Positions 24,872-33,533 of a stretch of DNA of 59,048 nt are shown one piece after another (within the stretch, counting starts at the first letter, position 1; each line of letters begins with the position of its first letter). The notes below the pieces were generated by a model. The model was not told the DNA's origin. It ran no database searches and worked only from the letters and a program-made list of their open reading frames with translations. The position numbers and the translations under genes were made by a program. This stretch comes from Bacillus infantis (GTDB lineage Bacteria; Bacillota; Bacilli; Bacillales; Cytobacillaceae), in assembly GCF_020171945.1 (NCBI RefSeq), contig NZ_JAIVAP010000026.1:1-59048 (forward strand). Direction: 5' to 3'.

Positions 24872-25603
24872 ATGAAAGCAGTTTTCTTTGACCTGGATGG
24901 GACCCTGCTGGACCGTGATGCTTCTATCAGAGAATTTTCAATTCAGCAGTATCAGAGATATTACAATCAACTCAGCCATATCCCTCAAGCTATGTTCACG
25001 AATAGATTTAAAGAACTGGATGCCCGGGGATATGTCTGGAAAGATAAAGTCTATCAGCAGATGGAAGCTGAATTCACTTTCAAGGGGATTACGGCTGAAG
25101 ATCTTCTAAAGGATTATCTTGATCATTTCTGCCAAAGCTGTGTTCCGTTTCCTCATGTGGCTGAATGTTTATCTGCTCTGAGAGATATGCAGCTTAAGCT
25201 GGGGATTATTTCGAATGGCAGATGGGATTTTCAAATGGCGAGCATCCAGGCACTTCGTATTGAGGGATATTTTGAAGCCATTATTATTTCGGAGGAAGTG
25301 GGCATCAGCAAGCCTGATCCCCGAATTTTTCAAAGAGCTATGGCCAGGATTGGAGTCATGCCTTCCGGGAGTGTGTTTGTCGGAGATCATCCGGTAAACG
25401 ATGCAGAAGCTGCCAAAAGCTGTGGAATGGAGGCTGTTTGGAAAATAGATCCGCACTGGGAGGAACCAGCTGTAGATTGGAAGATCGATAGTTTAAAAGA
25501 ACTTCCGGTAATAGTTAATAAAATTCGGGAAAAATCACATAGGCATGGTGTGTTTGCAGGTGATAAAAATGACCATAAATCAAGAGGGGAAGAGATTTTT
25601 TGA
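24872..25603 (+). CDS. HAD-superfamily phosphatase
   Basis: A 243-residue haloacid-dehalogenase-like hydrolase. Motif I is FDLDGTLLDRD (6-16) with the nucleophilic and acid-base Asp, motif II IISNG (about 113-117), motif III the Lys of GISKPDP, and motif IV VGDHPVNDAEAAKSCGM. The helical cap between motifs I and II makes it subclass I, like phosphoglycolate or YfnB-type phosphatases. Substrate unknown. GGGAGGAG precedes the ATG. Its stop overlaps the next gene's TTG start. Confidence 0.85.
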   Translation: MKAVFFDLDGTLLDRDASIREFSIQQYQRYYNQLSHIPQAMFTNRFKELDARGYVWKDKVYQQMEAEFTFKGITAEDLLKDYLDHFCQSCVPFPHVAECLSALRDMQLKLGIISNGRWDFQMASIQALRIEGYFEAIIISEEVGISKPDPRIFQRAMARIGVMPSGSVFVGDHPVNDAEAAKSCGMEAVWKIDPHWEEPAVDWKIDSLKELPVIVNKIREKSHRHGVFAGDKNDHKSRGEEIF

Positions 25604-26511
25604 AGAGATTAATGGCTTTTTGTTTAGGTGCTTGCTTTTTGGCCGCAGGCTGCTCTAATAATGAAGCGGAAGGCTATGAGGAAGCCAGGCAGGAATCCAA
25701 AGCAGATGCAGCTGAAAGTTCAGCCGCTCCACAAACCGGAACAGATATAGTCAAAACAAAGGATGGAATCACCTTCAAAATTATCGATAACGCAGGCATA
25801 ACAGACAAGAAGAAAGAGCAATTTAAATTAGAATTATCTGATGCCTATAATAAGGTGAGAGATTCCATTCTTACAGATTATGAGCCGGCGAAAAGGATCA
25901 CCATTTATCTGGAAGATGGATCTGATGCCTCATGGGGGTTCAAAAATGAAGTCGTCTTATATGGAATCAGGAACAATCAGCATCCCCTGGTGCATGAACT
26001 TACCCACAGTCTGCTCGGCTATGGCAGCGATTTTGGTTCAGACCGGGGTTATTTCACGCAGGAGGGCTATGCGGTCTATATGGAAAATCAATATGGAAAA
26101 ACAGGATACCCTGCACACAAAGTGGTGAATTATTTAGCTTCCCAGAATAAAAGAGTCCCTTTGGAAAAATTGATAAGTAAAGATACTGATGACCAGTTTT
26201 TCCGTCCCTCCTCCAAAAAGGAAGGCGATATTGCCCTGCAGTGGATTTCTTACACAGAAGCAGGATCATTTATCACCTATCTTATAGATGTATATGGTTT
26301 AGAGAGGTTTGAGAAAATCTATAACCAGGACAATCTGGAGAAGAAGCTGTATGAAGTATACGGCAAAAATAGCGGGGAGCTTGAGCAGGAGTGGCTGCAA
26401 TATATTGAAGAAAATGCAGGAGAGCTGTCGATGCCGGATAAAATGAATATACCAAACTTCTATTATGTCGACGAATCCCTGTCAGCCATTGACAGCAAGT
26501 ATTTCAAATAG
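25600..26511 (+). CDS. lipoprotein zinc metallopeptidase (gluzincin-like)
   Basis: A 303-residue lipoprotein with lipobox LAAGC (Cys at about 19), an acidic Ser/Ala linker, and a metallopeptidase domain. HPLVHELTHSLLGY (128-141) holds the HExxH zinc motif, and GYFTQEGYAVYMEN supplies the third ligand Glu downstream, the gluzincin arrangement (peptidase MA-like). It would act outside the membrane. The TTG start overlaps the HAD stop by four bases (TTGA), so the two are coupled, though no shared pathway is obvious. The stretch before TTG (AGAGGGGAAGAG) is a fair ribosome site. Confidence 0.8.
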   Translation: MKRLMAFCLGACFLAAGCSNNEAEGYEEARQESKADAAESSAAPQTGTDIVKTKDGITFKIIDNAGITDKKKEQFKLELSDAYNKVRDSILTDYEPAKRITIYLEDGSDASWGFKNEVVLYGIRNNQHPLVHELTHSLLGYGSDFGSDRGYFTQEGYAVYMENQYGKTGYPAHKVVNYLASQNKRVPLEKLISKDTDDQFFRPSSKKEGDIALQWISYTEAGSFITYLIDVYGLERFEKIYNQDNLEKKLYEVYGKNSGELEQEWLQYIEENAGELSMPDKMNIPNFYYVDESLSAIDSKYFK

Positions 26512-26533
26512 GGCTGCCTGAGCAAATGAGAAT

Positions 26534-26565
26534 GTCCCGGGTGATAATCCCGGGACTCTTTTTTG
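26534..26565 (+). terminator. intrinsic terminator
   Basis: GTCCCGGG (26534-26541) and CCCGGGAC (26549-26556) form an 8-bp stem followed by T-rich sequence. It ends the HAD-peptidase operon. Confidence 0.85.
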
Positions 26566-26575
26566 TTAATGTTCC

Positions 26576-26617
26576 GTGTTAATTTTAGGTCTATTCGTGC
26601 AAGGCTTTGTTTCACAC
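26576..26617. repeat. partial or eroded copy of the three-way-junction repeat
   Basis: The stretch matches the left half of the repeats at 10338-10417 and 57529-57606 (GTGTTAATTTTAGGTCTATTC and GTTTCACAC, with substitutions). The right half is not present. An alternative stem AAGGCT/AGCCTT is possible here. It lies just downstream of the yndM-like gene's end. Confidence 0.45.
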
Positions 26618-26626
26618 AGCCTTAAC

Positions 26627-27022
26627 TTAATATGCATCTGCTCTATGCTTTTCACCAAAAACATGGCTGTCCAGGTATTTATGGAAGAACCATTCTCCAG
26701 CTGCAATGACGAGTGCGCTGATGATGGAAGCGGTGATGATGTCACTGTCATTGGCAACAAGGTTATTGCCCATAAACCAAATAACCAGGAATGCGAGCAC
26801 CGCGTCTGAAATAGTCGCAATCAAATTTCTTTTTCCCTGGTCTGAACGGTCTCCTGTTGTACGGAAGATTAACAGGTCGCCGGCAATATAAGCCAGAATG
26901 GTCAGAACCACACTAATGAGCAGGGAATCGGTCAGACTTACATCAAAAAAGCCGGTTAAAATAATGCCCAATACAACAGCAATCATAACAAATTTAATGA
27001 TAAGTGCTTTAACATGTTCCAT
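26627..27022 (-). CDS. YndM-family membrane protein (DUF2512)
   Basis: A 131-residue protein with four membrane spans and the conserved opening MEHVKALIIKFVMIAVVL of the YndM/DUF2512 family. The segment ISDAVLAFLVIWFMGN between spans two and three is also typical. It is sporulation-associated in some Bacillus species but its function is unknown. The ATG at 27022 lies 6 bases after GGAGG on the minus strand; the ATG at 27028 touches that site. Confidence 0.8.
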   Translation of the reverse strand: MEHVKALIIKFVMIAVVLGIILTGFFDVSLTDSLLISVVLTILAYIAGDLLIFRTTGDRSDQGKRNLIATISDAVLAFLVIWFMGNNLVANDSDIITASIISALVIAAGEWFFHKYLDSHVFGEKHRADAY

Positions 27023-27261
27023 GTGCATCCTCCTTCATGTGCTGTGGGTATATCCATTACATAGCCTGGCCTGCCCCGCCATAAACCCATATATTCCCCT
27101 GCTGTTAAGGGAATTAATACCAAAAGCAATCATGCTTAAAAGGATGGCAGGCGGGTAATGATTGGTAAAATCCTGAAAAACTGCTTCATGCTGATTCAAT
27201 AAAATTGCTGTAATCCAGGGAATATTTGGCCTATATCTAACATGAAACGGAGCTGAGCAGC

Positions 27262-27459
27262 ATGGACGGGAAAGAGACCGGCCAGATCATTAAACTTCTG
27301 GAAGATGAGAAAAAGCTCTATGAAGATAAGCAGATCAAGCTGGCTATCGAGAAGGAGAGCAAGGAGAAGGAAGCTTATGTAAAGGGAATTTCAGAAGGAT
27401 TATCGATTGCAGCAGCCATCATTTCCGGGGCTGGTGAAAAGTCACCCCGGGCGAAGTAA
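27262..27459 (+). CDS. small charged helical protein
   Basis: A 65-residue protein. Residues 10-40 are a Lys/Glu-rich helix (KLLEDEKKLYEDKQIKLAIEKESKEKEAYVKG) likely to be coiled, followed by a small hydrophobic stretch (LSIAAAIIS). CGGAG lies about 9 bases before the ATG. No family recognised. The ZIP transporter gene follows 40 bases on, so it may be the first gene of a pair. Confidence 0.5.
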   Translation: MDGKETGQIIKLLEDEKKLYEDKQIKLAIEKESKEKEAYVKGISEGLSIAAAIISGAGEKSPRAK

Positions 27460-27499
27460 AAGGAGCAGCGGACATTGGTGAGGAAAGGCAAGGGCTGAT

Positions 27500-28231
27500 A
27501 TGGACAATTCTTTCATTGGCATTATACTATCTGCAATGGCAACAGGATTGGGCGCTGTTCCAATCCTGTTTTTGGATAAAATTAATGGGAAATTGAAGTG
27601 CATCCTGCTGGGATTTGCTTCAGGGATCATGATGGCAGCGACAGCTTTCAGCCTTATTCCCGAGGCACTTCAGGCATCTGATTTGCTGGTGCTCTCAATA
27701 GGGATGCTTGCCGGTACAATTGTGCTTAACTATGTGAATTCAAAGGTTTCGGAGCTGGATGCCGGCGACATACGCTTTAATCCAGGCGTTGACAGAAAAA
27801 CACTTATCATCGTAATTGCAATCATGCTTCATAATTTGCCGGAAGGCCTTTCGGTAGGGGTGAGCTACGGCTCAGGCGAGGATAATCTGGGAACGATCAT
27901 CGCTTTGGCTATCGGGCTGCAGAATGCCCCGGAAGGTTTCCTGGTTGCCATTTATCTATTCTCAGAAAATATCTCAAGAATTAAATCTCTTCTGATCGCC
28001 GCTCTTACGGGAGCGGTCGAAATTATTACCGGGACGATTGGCTACTTCCTGGCATCAAAGGTGGATGGCCTTGTTCCATATGGCCTAAGCTTTGCGGCGG
28101 GAGCTATGCTGTTCGTAATCTTTAAAGAGCTGATTCCTGACAGCAATGAAAGGAAGGAAGAGAAAATTCCAACTTATGCTTTTGTACTCGGGCTCATTGC
28201 CATGCTGTTCCTTGTACAGGAGTTTGGATAA
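27500..28231 (+). CDS. ZIP-family divalent metal transporter
   Basis: A 243-residue transporter with eight spans, of the ZIP (ZRT/IRT-like) family importing zinc or similar ions. The two metal-site signatures are exact: HNLPEG in span 4 (about 111-116) and QNAPEG in span 5 (about 141-146). The position of the His/Glu residues fits the bacterial ZIP/GufA group. There is no His-rich loop. The ribosome site is weak (AGGCAAGGGC). A terminator follows; no Zur-like operator was recognised upstream. Confidence 0.85.
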   Translation: MDNSFIGIILSAMATGLGAVPILFLDKINGKLKCILLGFASGIMMAATAFSLIPEALQASDLLVLSIGMLAGTIVLNYVNSKVSELDAGDIRFNPGVDRKTLIIVIAIMLHNLPEGLSVGVSYGSGEDNLGTIIALAIGLQNAPEGFLVAIYLFSENISRIKSLLIAALTGAVEIITGTIGYFLASKVDGLVPYGLSFAAGAMLFVIFKELIPDSNERKEEKIPTYAFVLGLIAMLFLVQEFG

Positions 28232-28246
28232 GGTAATGAGAACAGT

Positions 28247-28292
28247 AATGGCCGCAGGTTCGGAGGATTCCGGAATCTGCGGCCATTTTTCT
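28247..28292 (+). terminator. intrinsic terminator
   Basis: AATGGCCGCAG and CTGCGGCCATT (with an inner TTC/GGA extension) form a long stem followed by TTTTT. Confidence 0.8.
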
Positions 28293-28309
28293 GGAACAGC
28301 CGGCACCAC

Positions 28310-29029
28310 TCACTCAACACTGTTTGTGAGCTGTTCATGCCACCTTAAGGTCTGTTCTTCGTTATCTCCATTGATGAAGATATGCTTTTTCCCCATTTCA
28401 ATATAAATATAGGGGGCTTCTTTGTGGATAAAAAGGAGACTGCTTCCGTAGCCTTCTACCGTAAAGCGGCCTTTTGCAAGGGTGGACAGGCCAAAGCCGT
28501 TTTCCTTCCAGGTAACCTCAGGCATTTCCTCAAGCAGCTCTATCTTCGTAATACTTTCAAGCGGCCATTCATCCCCATACATGCCTGTTATTTCAAACGT
28601 TTCTTCTGTGATGGAGAGATCCGGCTTTTGATAGCCGAGATAGGTAAGGCCGATGATGAATCCAATCACGACGAAGGAGAGGATGCTGGTGAACCAATAC
28701 ATCCTTTTTCTTTTGCGGGGAATTTCAAACTTGGACAAATAGATGCTGCCGCCGAGGAGGAAAAGAAGCATAAAGCCAAATTGAACTTCCATTGCATATG
28801 TGAAGCCCGTAAAGGCAAGGGGAAGAAGGATAAGCATCCCGATTGCCGTCGCCAGCAGGAGGCCGCCCGTTTTCTGGGGCATTTTATTTTGAATGAGTTC
28901 CTCCTGCTCTGCTGCGGGACGTCCGGCAAAACCAGAAATGAGCCAGTAGTTCTTTTTATAGCGGATGGCCCATCCGAGAATAGAAAATAGGACAATAACA
29001 AATACCTGTATACCTGCGAGGAACCACAT
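28310..29029 (-). CDS. DUF3784 membrane protein with PH-like domain
   Basis: A 239-residue protein with four spans in its first 130 residues. The second half is a soluble domain rich in beta structure (ITKIELLEEMPEVTWKENGFGLSTLAKGRFTVEGYGSSLLFIHKEAPYIYIEM), typical of bacterial PH domains. The N-terminal spans with KKNYWLISGFAGRPAAEQEEL match DUF3784. Function unknown. AAAGGAGTGG lies about 9 bases before the ATG. Confidence 0.75.
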   Translation of the reverse strand: MWFLAGIQVFVIVLFSILGWAIRYKKNYWLISGFAGRPAAEQEELIQNKMPQKTGGLLLATAIGMLILLPLAFTGFTYAMEVQFGFMLLFLLGGSIYLSKFEIPRKRKRMYWFTSILSFVVIGFIIGLTYLGYQKPDLSITEETFEITGMYGDEWPLESITKIELLEEMPEVTWKENGFGLSTLAKGRFTVEGYGSSLLFIHKEAPYIYIEMGKKHIFINGDNEEQTLRWHEQLTNSVE

Positions 29030-29139
29030 TAAAAGCCACTCCTTTTTTGTTCACTAACTACTTATACGGATGGAGAAGGACTTTGGATTCAGCTTTATGC
29101 GATTCCTGAACGATAATTCTGGAGGATTTGTCTGTTTCT

Positions 29140-30816
29140 TTACGCCATCCCATGCTTTCTGCCTCCAACAGAGATAGGAGTTTTATAGCCTTCCGCGTGT
29201 ACATCTTTAATACTGGCATGTTCACTGTTATCTGCCAGTCCGAACCTGCCGTTTTCTCCCTCCGCCCGTACATCTGAAACGCTGACATGCCGGATGCCTT
29301 CGCCAATGTGGATTCCCTGCTTTGCAGATCCTTGGATGGAGGCTTTGCTGATCTCTACATGATCGGCCCGCTGAGACCCGCCGAACACTTTAATATCAGC
29401 TCCTGCTTGTTTGAAGCCCTGGATGGCCAGGCGGTTGAGAACGACATTTCTCGCTCTGTACTGGATGGCAATGATTGGGTTGCCGGCATAGTCATATTCA
29501 GGGTCGCCTATCAGCGTGAATTGGTTGATCACAACATTCTTATAAGCTGATACAACCAATCCCCTGGGTTCAGAGCCAACATAAAGGTCTGTATGCACCG
29601 GATGTATGCTCACAATCTTTGTTGCCCTGATATTGCGGGCGGTCCGCGATTCCGGGTCGCCGGCTTTATGGTGGCCGATGTGGCGGAAGTTAAAGGAGCG
29701 GTTATCATTGACTGAAAGGTGGCCGATGATCTGGACATCAGAGGCGGCTGAAGAATTATGATGTGCCTTGATCTCCACCCCGCCGAAGCATCGTGCGGAT
29801 GAGTTATTGACGAGCCAGACGTTTCTTGAGCCATCATCCACTTCAATGCCGTTTGAATTGGAGAAGCCTTTTTTGTGGGTGCGGCCGCTTGGATCGCACA
29901 TATGGCAGTTGGAGATCAGGATATTGTCGCTGTGATGGGTGGTAATCCCATCATCTCCAAATCCATAGCCGTTCAGCTTGTCCAGCCAGACATAGCGGCT
30001 GCCTCCGCGTGCGCGGTAGCCGTCTCCTGAATAGTTATAAAGAGTGGACGAAATATCGAAACAGTGAAGGCCGGGATTGATGGCTTCTACATTTTTCACC
30101 CATCCATACTTGACGTTTGCATACGTAAGGCAGCTGGAGTGATTTCCCCAGGTGCTTGTTTTAGCCTCATTGCCGAGCCTTTCGACGTTCCAGTCCAGGC
30201 TCAGGTTCTCGACAAGGATATGATGGTTTCCTTTCCAATGATTTGAATTGGTCACCAGCCTTGCCGCCTTAGGAGACTGGTCAAGGAGCTTAATGACTGT
30301 CAGACCTTTTCCTTCTCCCTGCAGAATAGTCCATGAAGGTAGCTGAATGCCCGACACCAGATAGGTGCCGGCCGGAATGCTCACTTTAGCCTTGCCTCTG
30401 CCGATGGCGCGCCTGAAGGCTTCTGTATCATCGGTTATCCCATCTCCAGCTGCTCCGCAATCTTTAACACAAACCTCTTTTTCTAAGGCCTGGAATAGCC
30501 GGGTATATTCCTGGTCAAGCTTCTGTTTCCAGAGAGGGGCGGCAATGCCGGATTCATCGACTATGGTACTATCGGTCTCTTCATTTTTCCGGTCTGCGGT
30601 CAGGACCAGGTTTTCTGCCGCTTTGATCAATTTTTTGAAAAACCCTTTGCCGTAATCAGGCGTTTTTCCGCTGTGTTCCAGGCCGGAAGGGGTTCTTCTC
30701 TCGTTAAACAGCCTGTCTGTCTCCTCGGTAAGCCTTTTAGTATCAAGTCCCTGGCTAAACTTATCTATCAGCTCTCTATTGCGGCAAGGATCATGCTGCT
30801 TATCCAAAAATAGCAT
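29140..30816 (-). CDS. right-handed beta-helix protein (Pectate_lyase_3-like), no signal peptide
   Basis: A 558-residue protein. Residues 1-115 are a charged helical leader; from about 118 (DCGAAGDGITDDTEAFRRAIGRGKAKVSIPAGTYLVSGI) runs the Pectate_lyase_3 motif seen in polysaccharide lyases and phage tailspike or appendage proteins. About ten beta-helix coils with N-x-x-(I/V) repeats follow to the C-terminus. I see no catalytic set that fixes the reaction. There is no signal peptide, membrane span or wall-anchor, so it may be released by lysis or act inside the cell, for example during sporulation. AGAGGTGAT precedes the ATG. Around it there are no phage structural genes. Confidence 0.75.
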   Translation of the reverse strand: MLFLDKQHDPCRNRELIDKFSQGLDTKRLTEETDRLFNERRTPSGLEHSGKTPDYGKGFFKKLIKAAENLVLTADRKNEETDSTIVDESGIAAPLWKQKLDQEYTRLFQALEKEVCVKDCGAAGDGITDDTEAFRRAIGRGKAKVSIPAGTYLVSGIQLPSWTILQGEGKGLTVIKLLDQSPKAARLVTNSNHWKGNHHILVENLSLDWNVERLGNEAKTSTWGNHSSCLTYANVKYGWVKNVEAINPGLHCFDISSTLYNYSGDGYRARGGSRYVWLDKLNGYGFGDDGITTHHSDNILISNCHMCDPSGRTHKKGFSNSNGIEVDDGSRNVWLVNNSSARCFGGVEIKAHHNSSAASDVQIIGHLSVNDNRSFNFRHIGHHKAGDPESRTARNIRATKIVSIHPVHTDLYVGSEPRGLVVSAYKNVVINQFTLIGDPEYDYAGNPIIAIQYRARNVVLNRLAIQGFKQAGADIKVFGGSQRADHVEISKASIQGSAKQGIHIGEGIRHVSVSDVRAEGENGRFGLADNSEHASIKDVHAEGYKTPISVGGRKHGMA

Positions 30817-31090
30817 TTAGGGATCACCTCTATTTCTTTGAGCCTGCTGGGCCATAGTATTATTCCCTTCCGGACATGCTGATAACCTTATTGCATCTGA
30901 AGGAAAGGAGGGAGGGGAAAATAGGAAAAGAATAGACAGAAAATTGCAGCTGGGTTAGTTTTAATATAAGAATACATGTGAAAAGGAGATGAGTGCAAAG
31001 AAGCAGCAGGTGTTCTGCCTGAAAAAAGTTTCACTTCAGAGGAACAGATGTCCAAATGAAAAAGAGATTATAAACGAAGGGAAGAGACTG

Positions 31091-31924
31091 ATGAACCCGT
31101 TTGTATTTGCCTGCATCACTCCGCATGGAGGAGAAATCATACCTGAACTGCAAGGTGAAAAGCCGGACCGCATGGAAAAGACAAGAAAGAGCATGGAGAG
31201 GCTTGGGGCTTTGATGGATGAAGCCCGTCCTGACAGCCTAATTGTTCTGACACCCCATGGCACTCGCATCAATGGACAGTTCTCAGTGGCTGTATCTGAA
31301 AGGCTGGATGGAGAAGTGGAGGAGAATGAAGCTTCCTTCCGAATGGAGAGGAAAACCGATCTAATGCTTGCTTCCTCTATCCTTGCGGAAGCCGAAGCGG
31401 GAGGGCTTCCAGCAGCCGGAATCAATTACGGAACAAGTGCCGGCCCGCTATCCTGCCTTCCCCTCGATTGGGGTGCAATCGTACCATTGCGATTTATGCC
31501 TGAGGTGCCGGTTGTGGTCATCACTCCTTCAAGGGAAATAACTTATGAACAGCATATCGCTTTCGGCAAGGCGATCAGAAAAGCAGCCGGGGAAACAGGG
31601 AGAAAAGTCGGCCTGATTGCCAGCTGCGACTGGTCTCATACTCATGACAGCGAAGGGCCTTATGGCTATCATCCGGCTGCAGAGGAATTGGACCGCCGTA
31701 CAGCAGAATTGATAGAGTCAGGGAGACTGGAAGATCTTGCGCTGTTCGATCCGGAGCTTGTTGAGAATGCAAAGCCGGACGGGATCTGGCAGACACTCAT
31801 CCTGGCAGGGGCCATCCCGCAGGAGGAACGGGACAGCAGGCTGCTCTCTTTCGAAGCGCCCACCTATTTTGGCCTGATTTGCGCCGCTTATTATCAGAAC
31901 CGGGAGGCAATGGAAAATGATTGA
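31091..31924 (+). CDS. class III extradiol dioxygenase-like protein (LigB/MEMO fold)
   Basis: A 277-residue protein of the LigB/DODA/MEMO fold. Putative iron ligands and active-site residues lie in ITPHGGE (about 8-14), LTPHGTRI (54-61) and SCDWSHTHD (about 176-184). Members cleave catechol-type rings or, as MEMO, bind copper or other metals in signalling; the substrate here is open. ATG 31091 has AAGGGAAGAG 4-8 bases upstream. It overlaps the next gene, pepV, by eight bases. Confidence 0.8.
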   Translation: MNPFVFACITPHGGEIIPELQGEKPDRMEKTRKSMERLGALMDEARPDSLIVLTPHGTRINGQFSVAVSERLDGEVEENEASFRMERKTDLMLASSILAEAEAGGLPAAGINYGTSAGPLSCLPLDWGAIVPLRFMPEVPVVVITPSREITYEQHIAFGKAIRKAAGETGRKVGLIASCDWSHTHDSEGPYGYHPAAEELDRRTAELIESGRLEDLALFDPELVENAKPDGIWQTLILAGAIPQEERDSRLLSFEAPTYFGLICAAYYQNREAMEND

Positions 31925-33326
31925 TTGGCAAAGGGAAGCAGAAGTACGGAAAAACGATCTGATGAAGGATCTGATTGGAATATTAAAAATTGCCAGCATC
32001 AAAGATTTATCCACGGCAACAGAAGAAAGGCCGATGGGGGATGAAATTGGCGAAGCATTGGAATACATGCTGAAGCTTTCTGAAGAAGCAGGCTTTACGG
32101 TGAAAAATGTCGATGGAATGGCCGGACATGCCGAGCTGGAAGGCGGCGGAGAGGGAACGATCGGCATTCTTTGCCATGTGGATGTCGTTCCGGCTCCCGG
32201 CGAATGGACAACACCGCCATTTGAGCCTGAGGTGAGGGACGGCAGGCTGTATGCGCGGGGAAGCATTGATGATAAAGGCCCGACACTTGCCGCTTTTTAT
32301 GGATTGAGAATGGTCAGGGAACTGGGACTTGAGCTAAAGAAAAATGTCCGCATCATTTTCGGGACAGATGAGGAGAGTGGCATGAGCTGTATGCGCCACT
32401 ATGCAGAAGCAGAGCTTATGCCGGAGGAAGGCTTTGCGCCAGACGCGGTTTTTCCGATCATCAATGCTGAAAAGGGGCAGATGAATGCCAAACTGGCAAT
32501 TGGGACGGGCAGGAAAGAACAGGGGCAGGAGAGTGGCTTAACATTGCTGTCCTTCCAATCGGGCAGCCGCAGCAATATGGTGCCTGAAAGTGCTTCTGCC
32601 AGTGTGGCCGGGCCAGATGCCGGGCAGCTGGAAAAAGACTTTATCCTTTTCTGCGATGTGAACGGCGTCCGCGGGGATGTTGCCATAACTGATGATGTCG
32701 CTACTTTCAATTTGTATGGAACTGCAGCCCATGGGATGGAGCCTTTCAAAGGTGTGAATGCAGGAACCCTGCTCGCTGTTTTCCTGGCGGATTTGGATGT
32801 TCAGCACACAGGAGCGGAATTCCTTTCCTTCCTAAAGCTTCTCCATGGGGATTTTTATGGCCACAGGCTTGGCATTTCATATAAAGACGAAGTATCCGGT
32901 CCGCTGACAGTCAATCCGGGCATCATCTCCTTTGACCAGGCTGGTGAAAGCTTTGTGCACCTGAATATCCGCTGTCCGGTTTCCTCCGATTATGAAGACC
33001 TGAAAAACAGGCTGGCGGAAGGCGCTGAATCACAGGGGCTTGACCTGGATGAATACAGAGAGTCACAGCCCCATTACGTGGCCCCGGGGGACCCTGTGAT
33101 TGAAGCCCTTCAAAAGGCATATCAGGAAGAGACCGGGGAAGAGCCGGTCCTTTTGTCAACAGGCGGAGCCACATATGCCAGGTTCATGAAAAAAGGGGTC
33201 GCTTTTGGCGCCTGCTTCCCTGGGAAAGAGATGACTGCCCACCAGAAGGACGAATACATTGAAGTTGATGATCTCGTGAAGGCGGCTGCCATCTATGCAC
33301 GGGCTATTTATGAGCTTGCAAAATGA
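31917..33326 (+). CDS. pepV: M20-family dipeptidase PepV
   Basis: A 469-residue di-zinc peptidase of the PepV/carnosinase group that splits dipeptides and some tripeptides. Zinc ligands and catalytic residues are in ILCHVDVVP (His and Asp), SIDDKGP, GTDEESG (Glu pair), the middle lid TAAHGMEP, and the C-terminal GACFPGKEMTAHQKDE. Length agrees with Lactobacillus and Bacillus PepV. It starts inside the dioxygenase gene (8-base overlap), suggesting coupling, although the two activities have no known link. A terminator follows at 33426. Confidence 0.9.
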   Translation: MIDWQREAEVRKNDLMKDLIGILKIASIKDLSTATEERPMGDEIGEALEYMLKLSEEAGFTVKNVDGMAGHAELEGGGEGTIGILCHVDVVPAPGEWTTPPFEPEVRDGRLYARGSIDDKGPTLAAFYGLRMVRELGLELKKNVRIIFGTDEESGMSCMRHYAEAELMPEEGFAPDAVFPIINAEKGQMNAKLAIGTGRKEQGQESGLTLLSFQSGSRSNMVPESASASVAGPDAGQLEKDFILFCDVNGVRGDVAITDDVATFNLYGTAAHGMEPFKGVNAGTLLAVFLADLDVQHTGAEFLSFLKLLHGDFYGHRLGISYKDEVSGPLTVNPGIISFDQAGESFVHLNIRCPVSSDYEDLKNRLAEGAESQGLDLDEYRESQPHYVAPGDPVIEALQKAYQEETGEEPVLLSTGGATYARFMKKGVAFGACFPGKEMTAHQKDEYIEVDDLVKAAAIYARAIYELAK

Positions 33327-33425
33327 CAAAATATTGTTTTGGTGATCTCTAATACTCATCTTGAGCCTGGTGGCAGTGATTCCTCAGGATTCTAAAAGGT
33401 GAACTAAATCGATTTAAGCATTTTC

Positions 33426-33450
33426 GCTCAGCGTAAAGCTGAGCTTTTTT
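33426..33450 (+). terminator. intrinsic terminator
   Basis: GCTCAGC (33426-33432) and GCTGAGC (33438-33444) with a 5-base loop and six T. It ends the dioxygenase-pepV operon. Confidence 0.9.
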
Positions 33451-33533
33451 GCTGTTAATCTTTAATTTATATTGTAAATAATTAATAAAATGTGTAAAAT
33501 TACACTAATTATAATAAAAAAGGAAGTGCTGGA

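Noticed and set aside
29058-29306. Frame overlapping the end of the beta-helix gene
   Set aside because: It could suggest a frameshifted C-terminus, but its sequence has no beta-helix pattern and the sense gene ends in a complete coil.
29140-30816. Prophage remnant around the beta-helix gene
   Set aside because: No other phage-type gene, integrase or attachment repeat is visible on either side.
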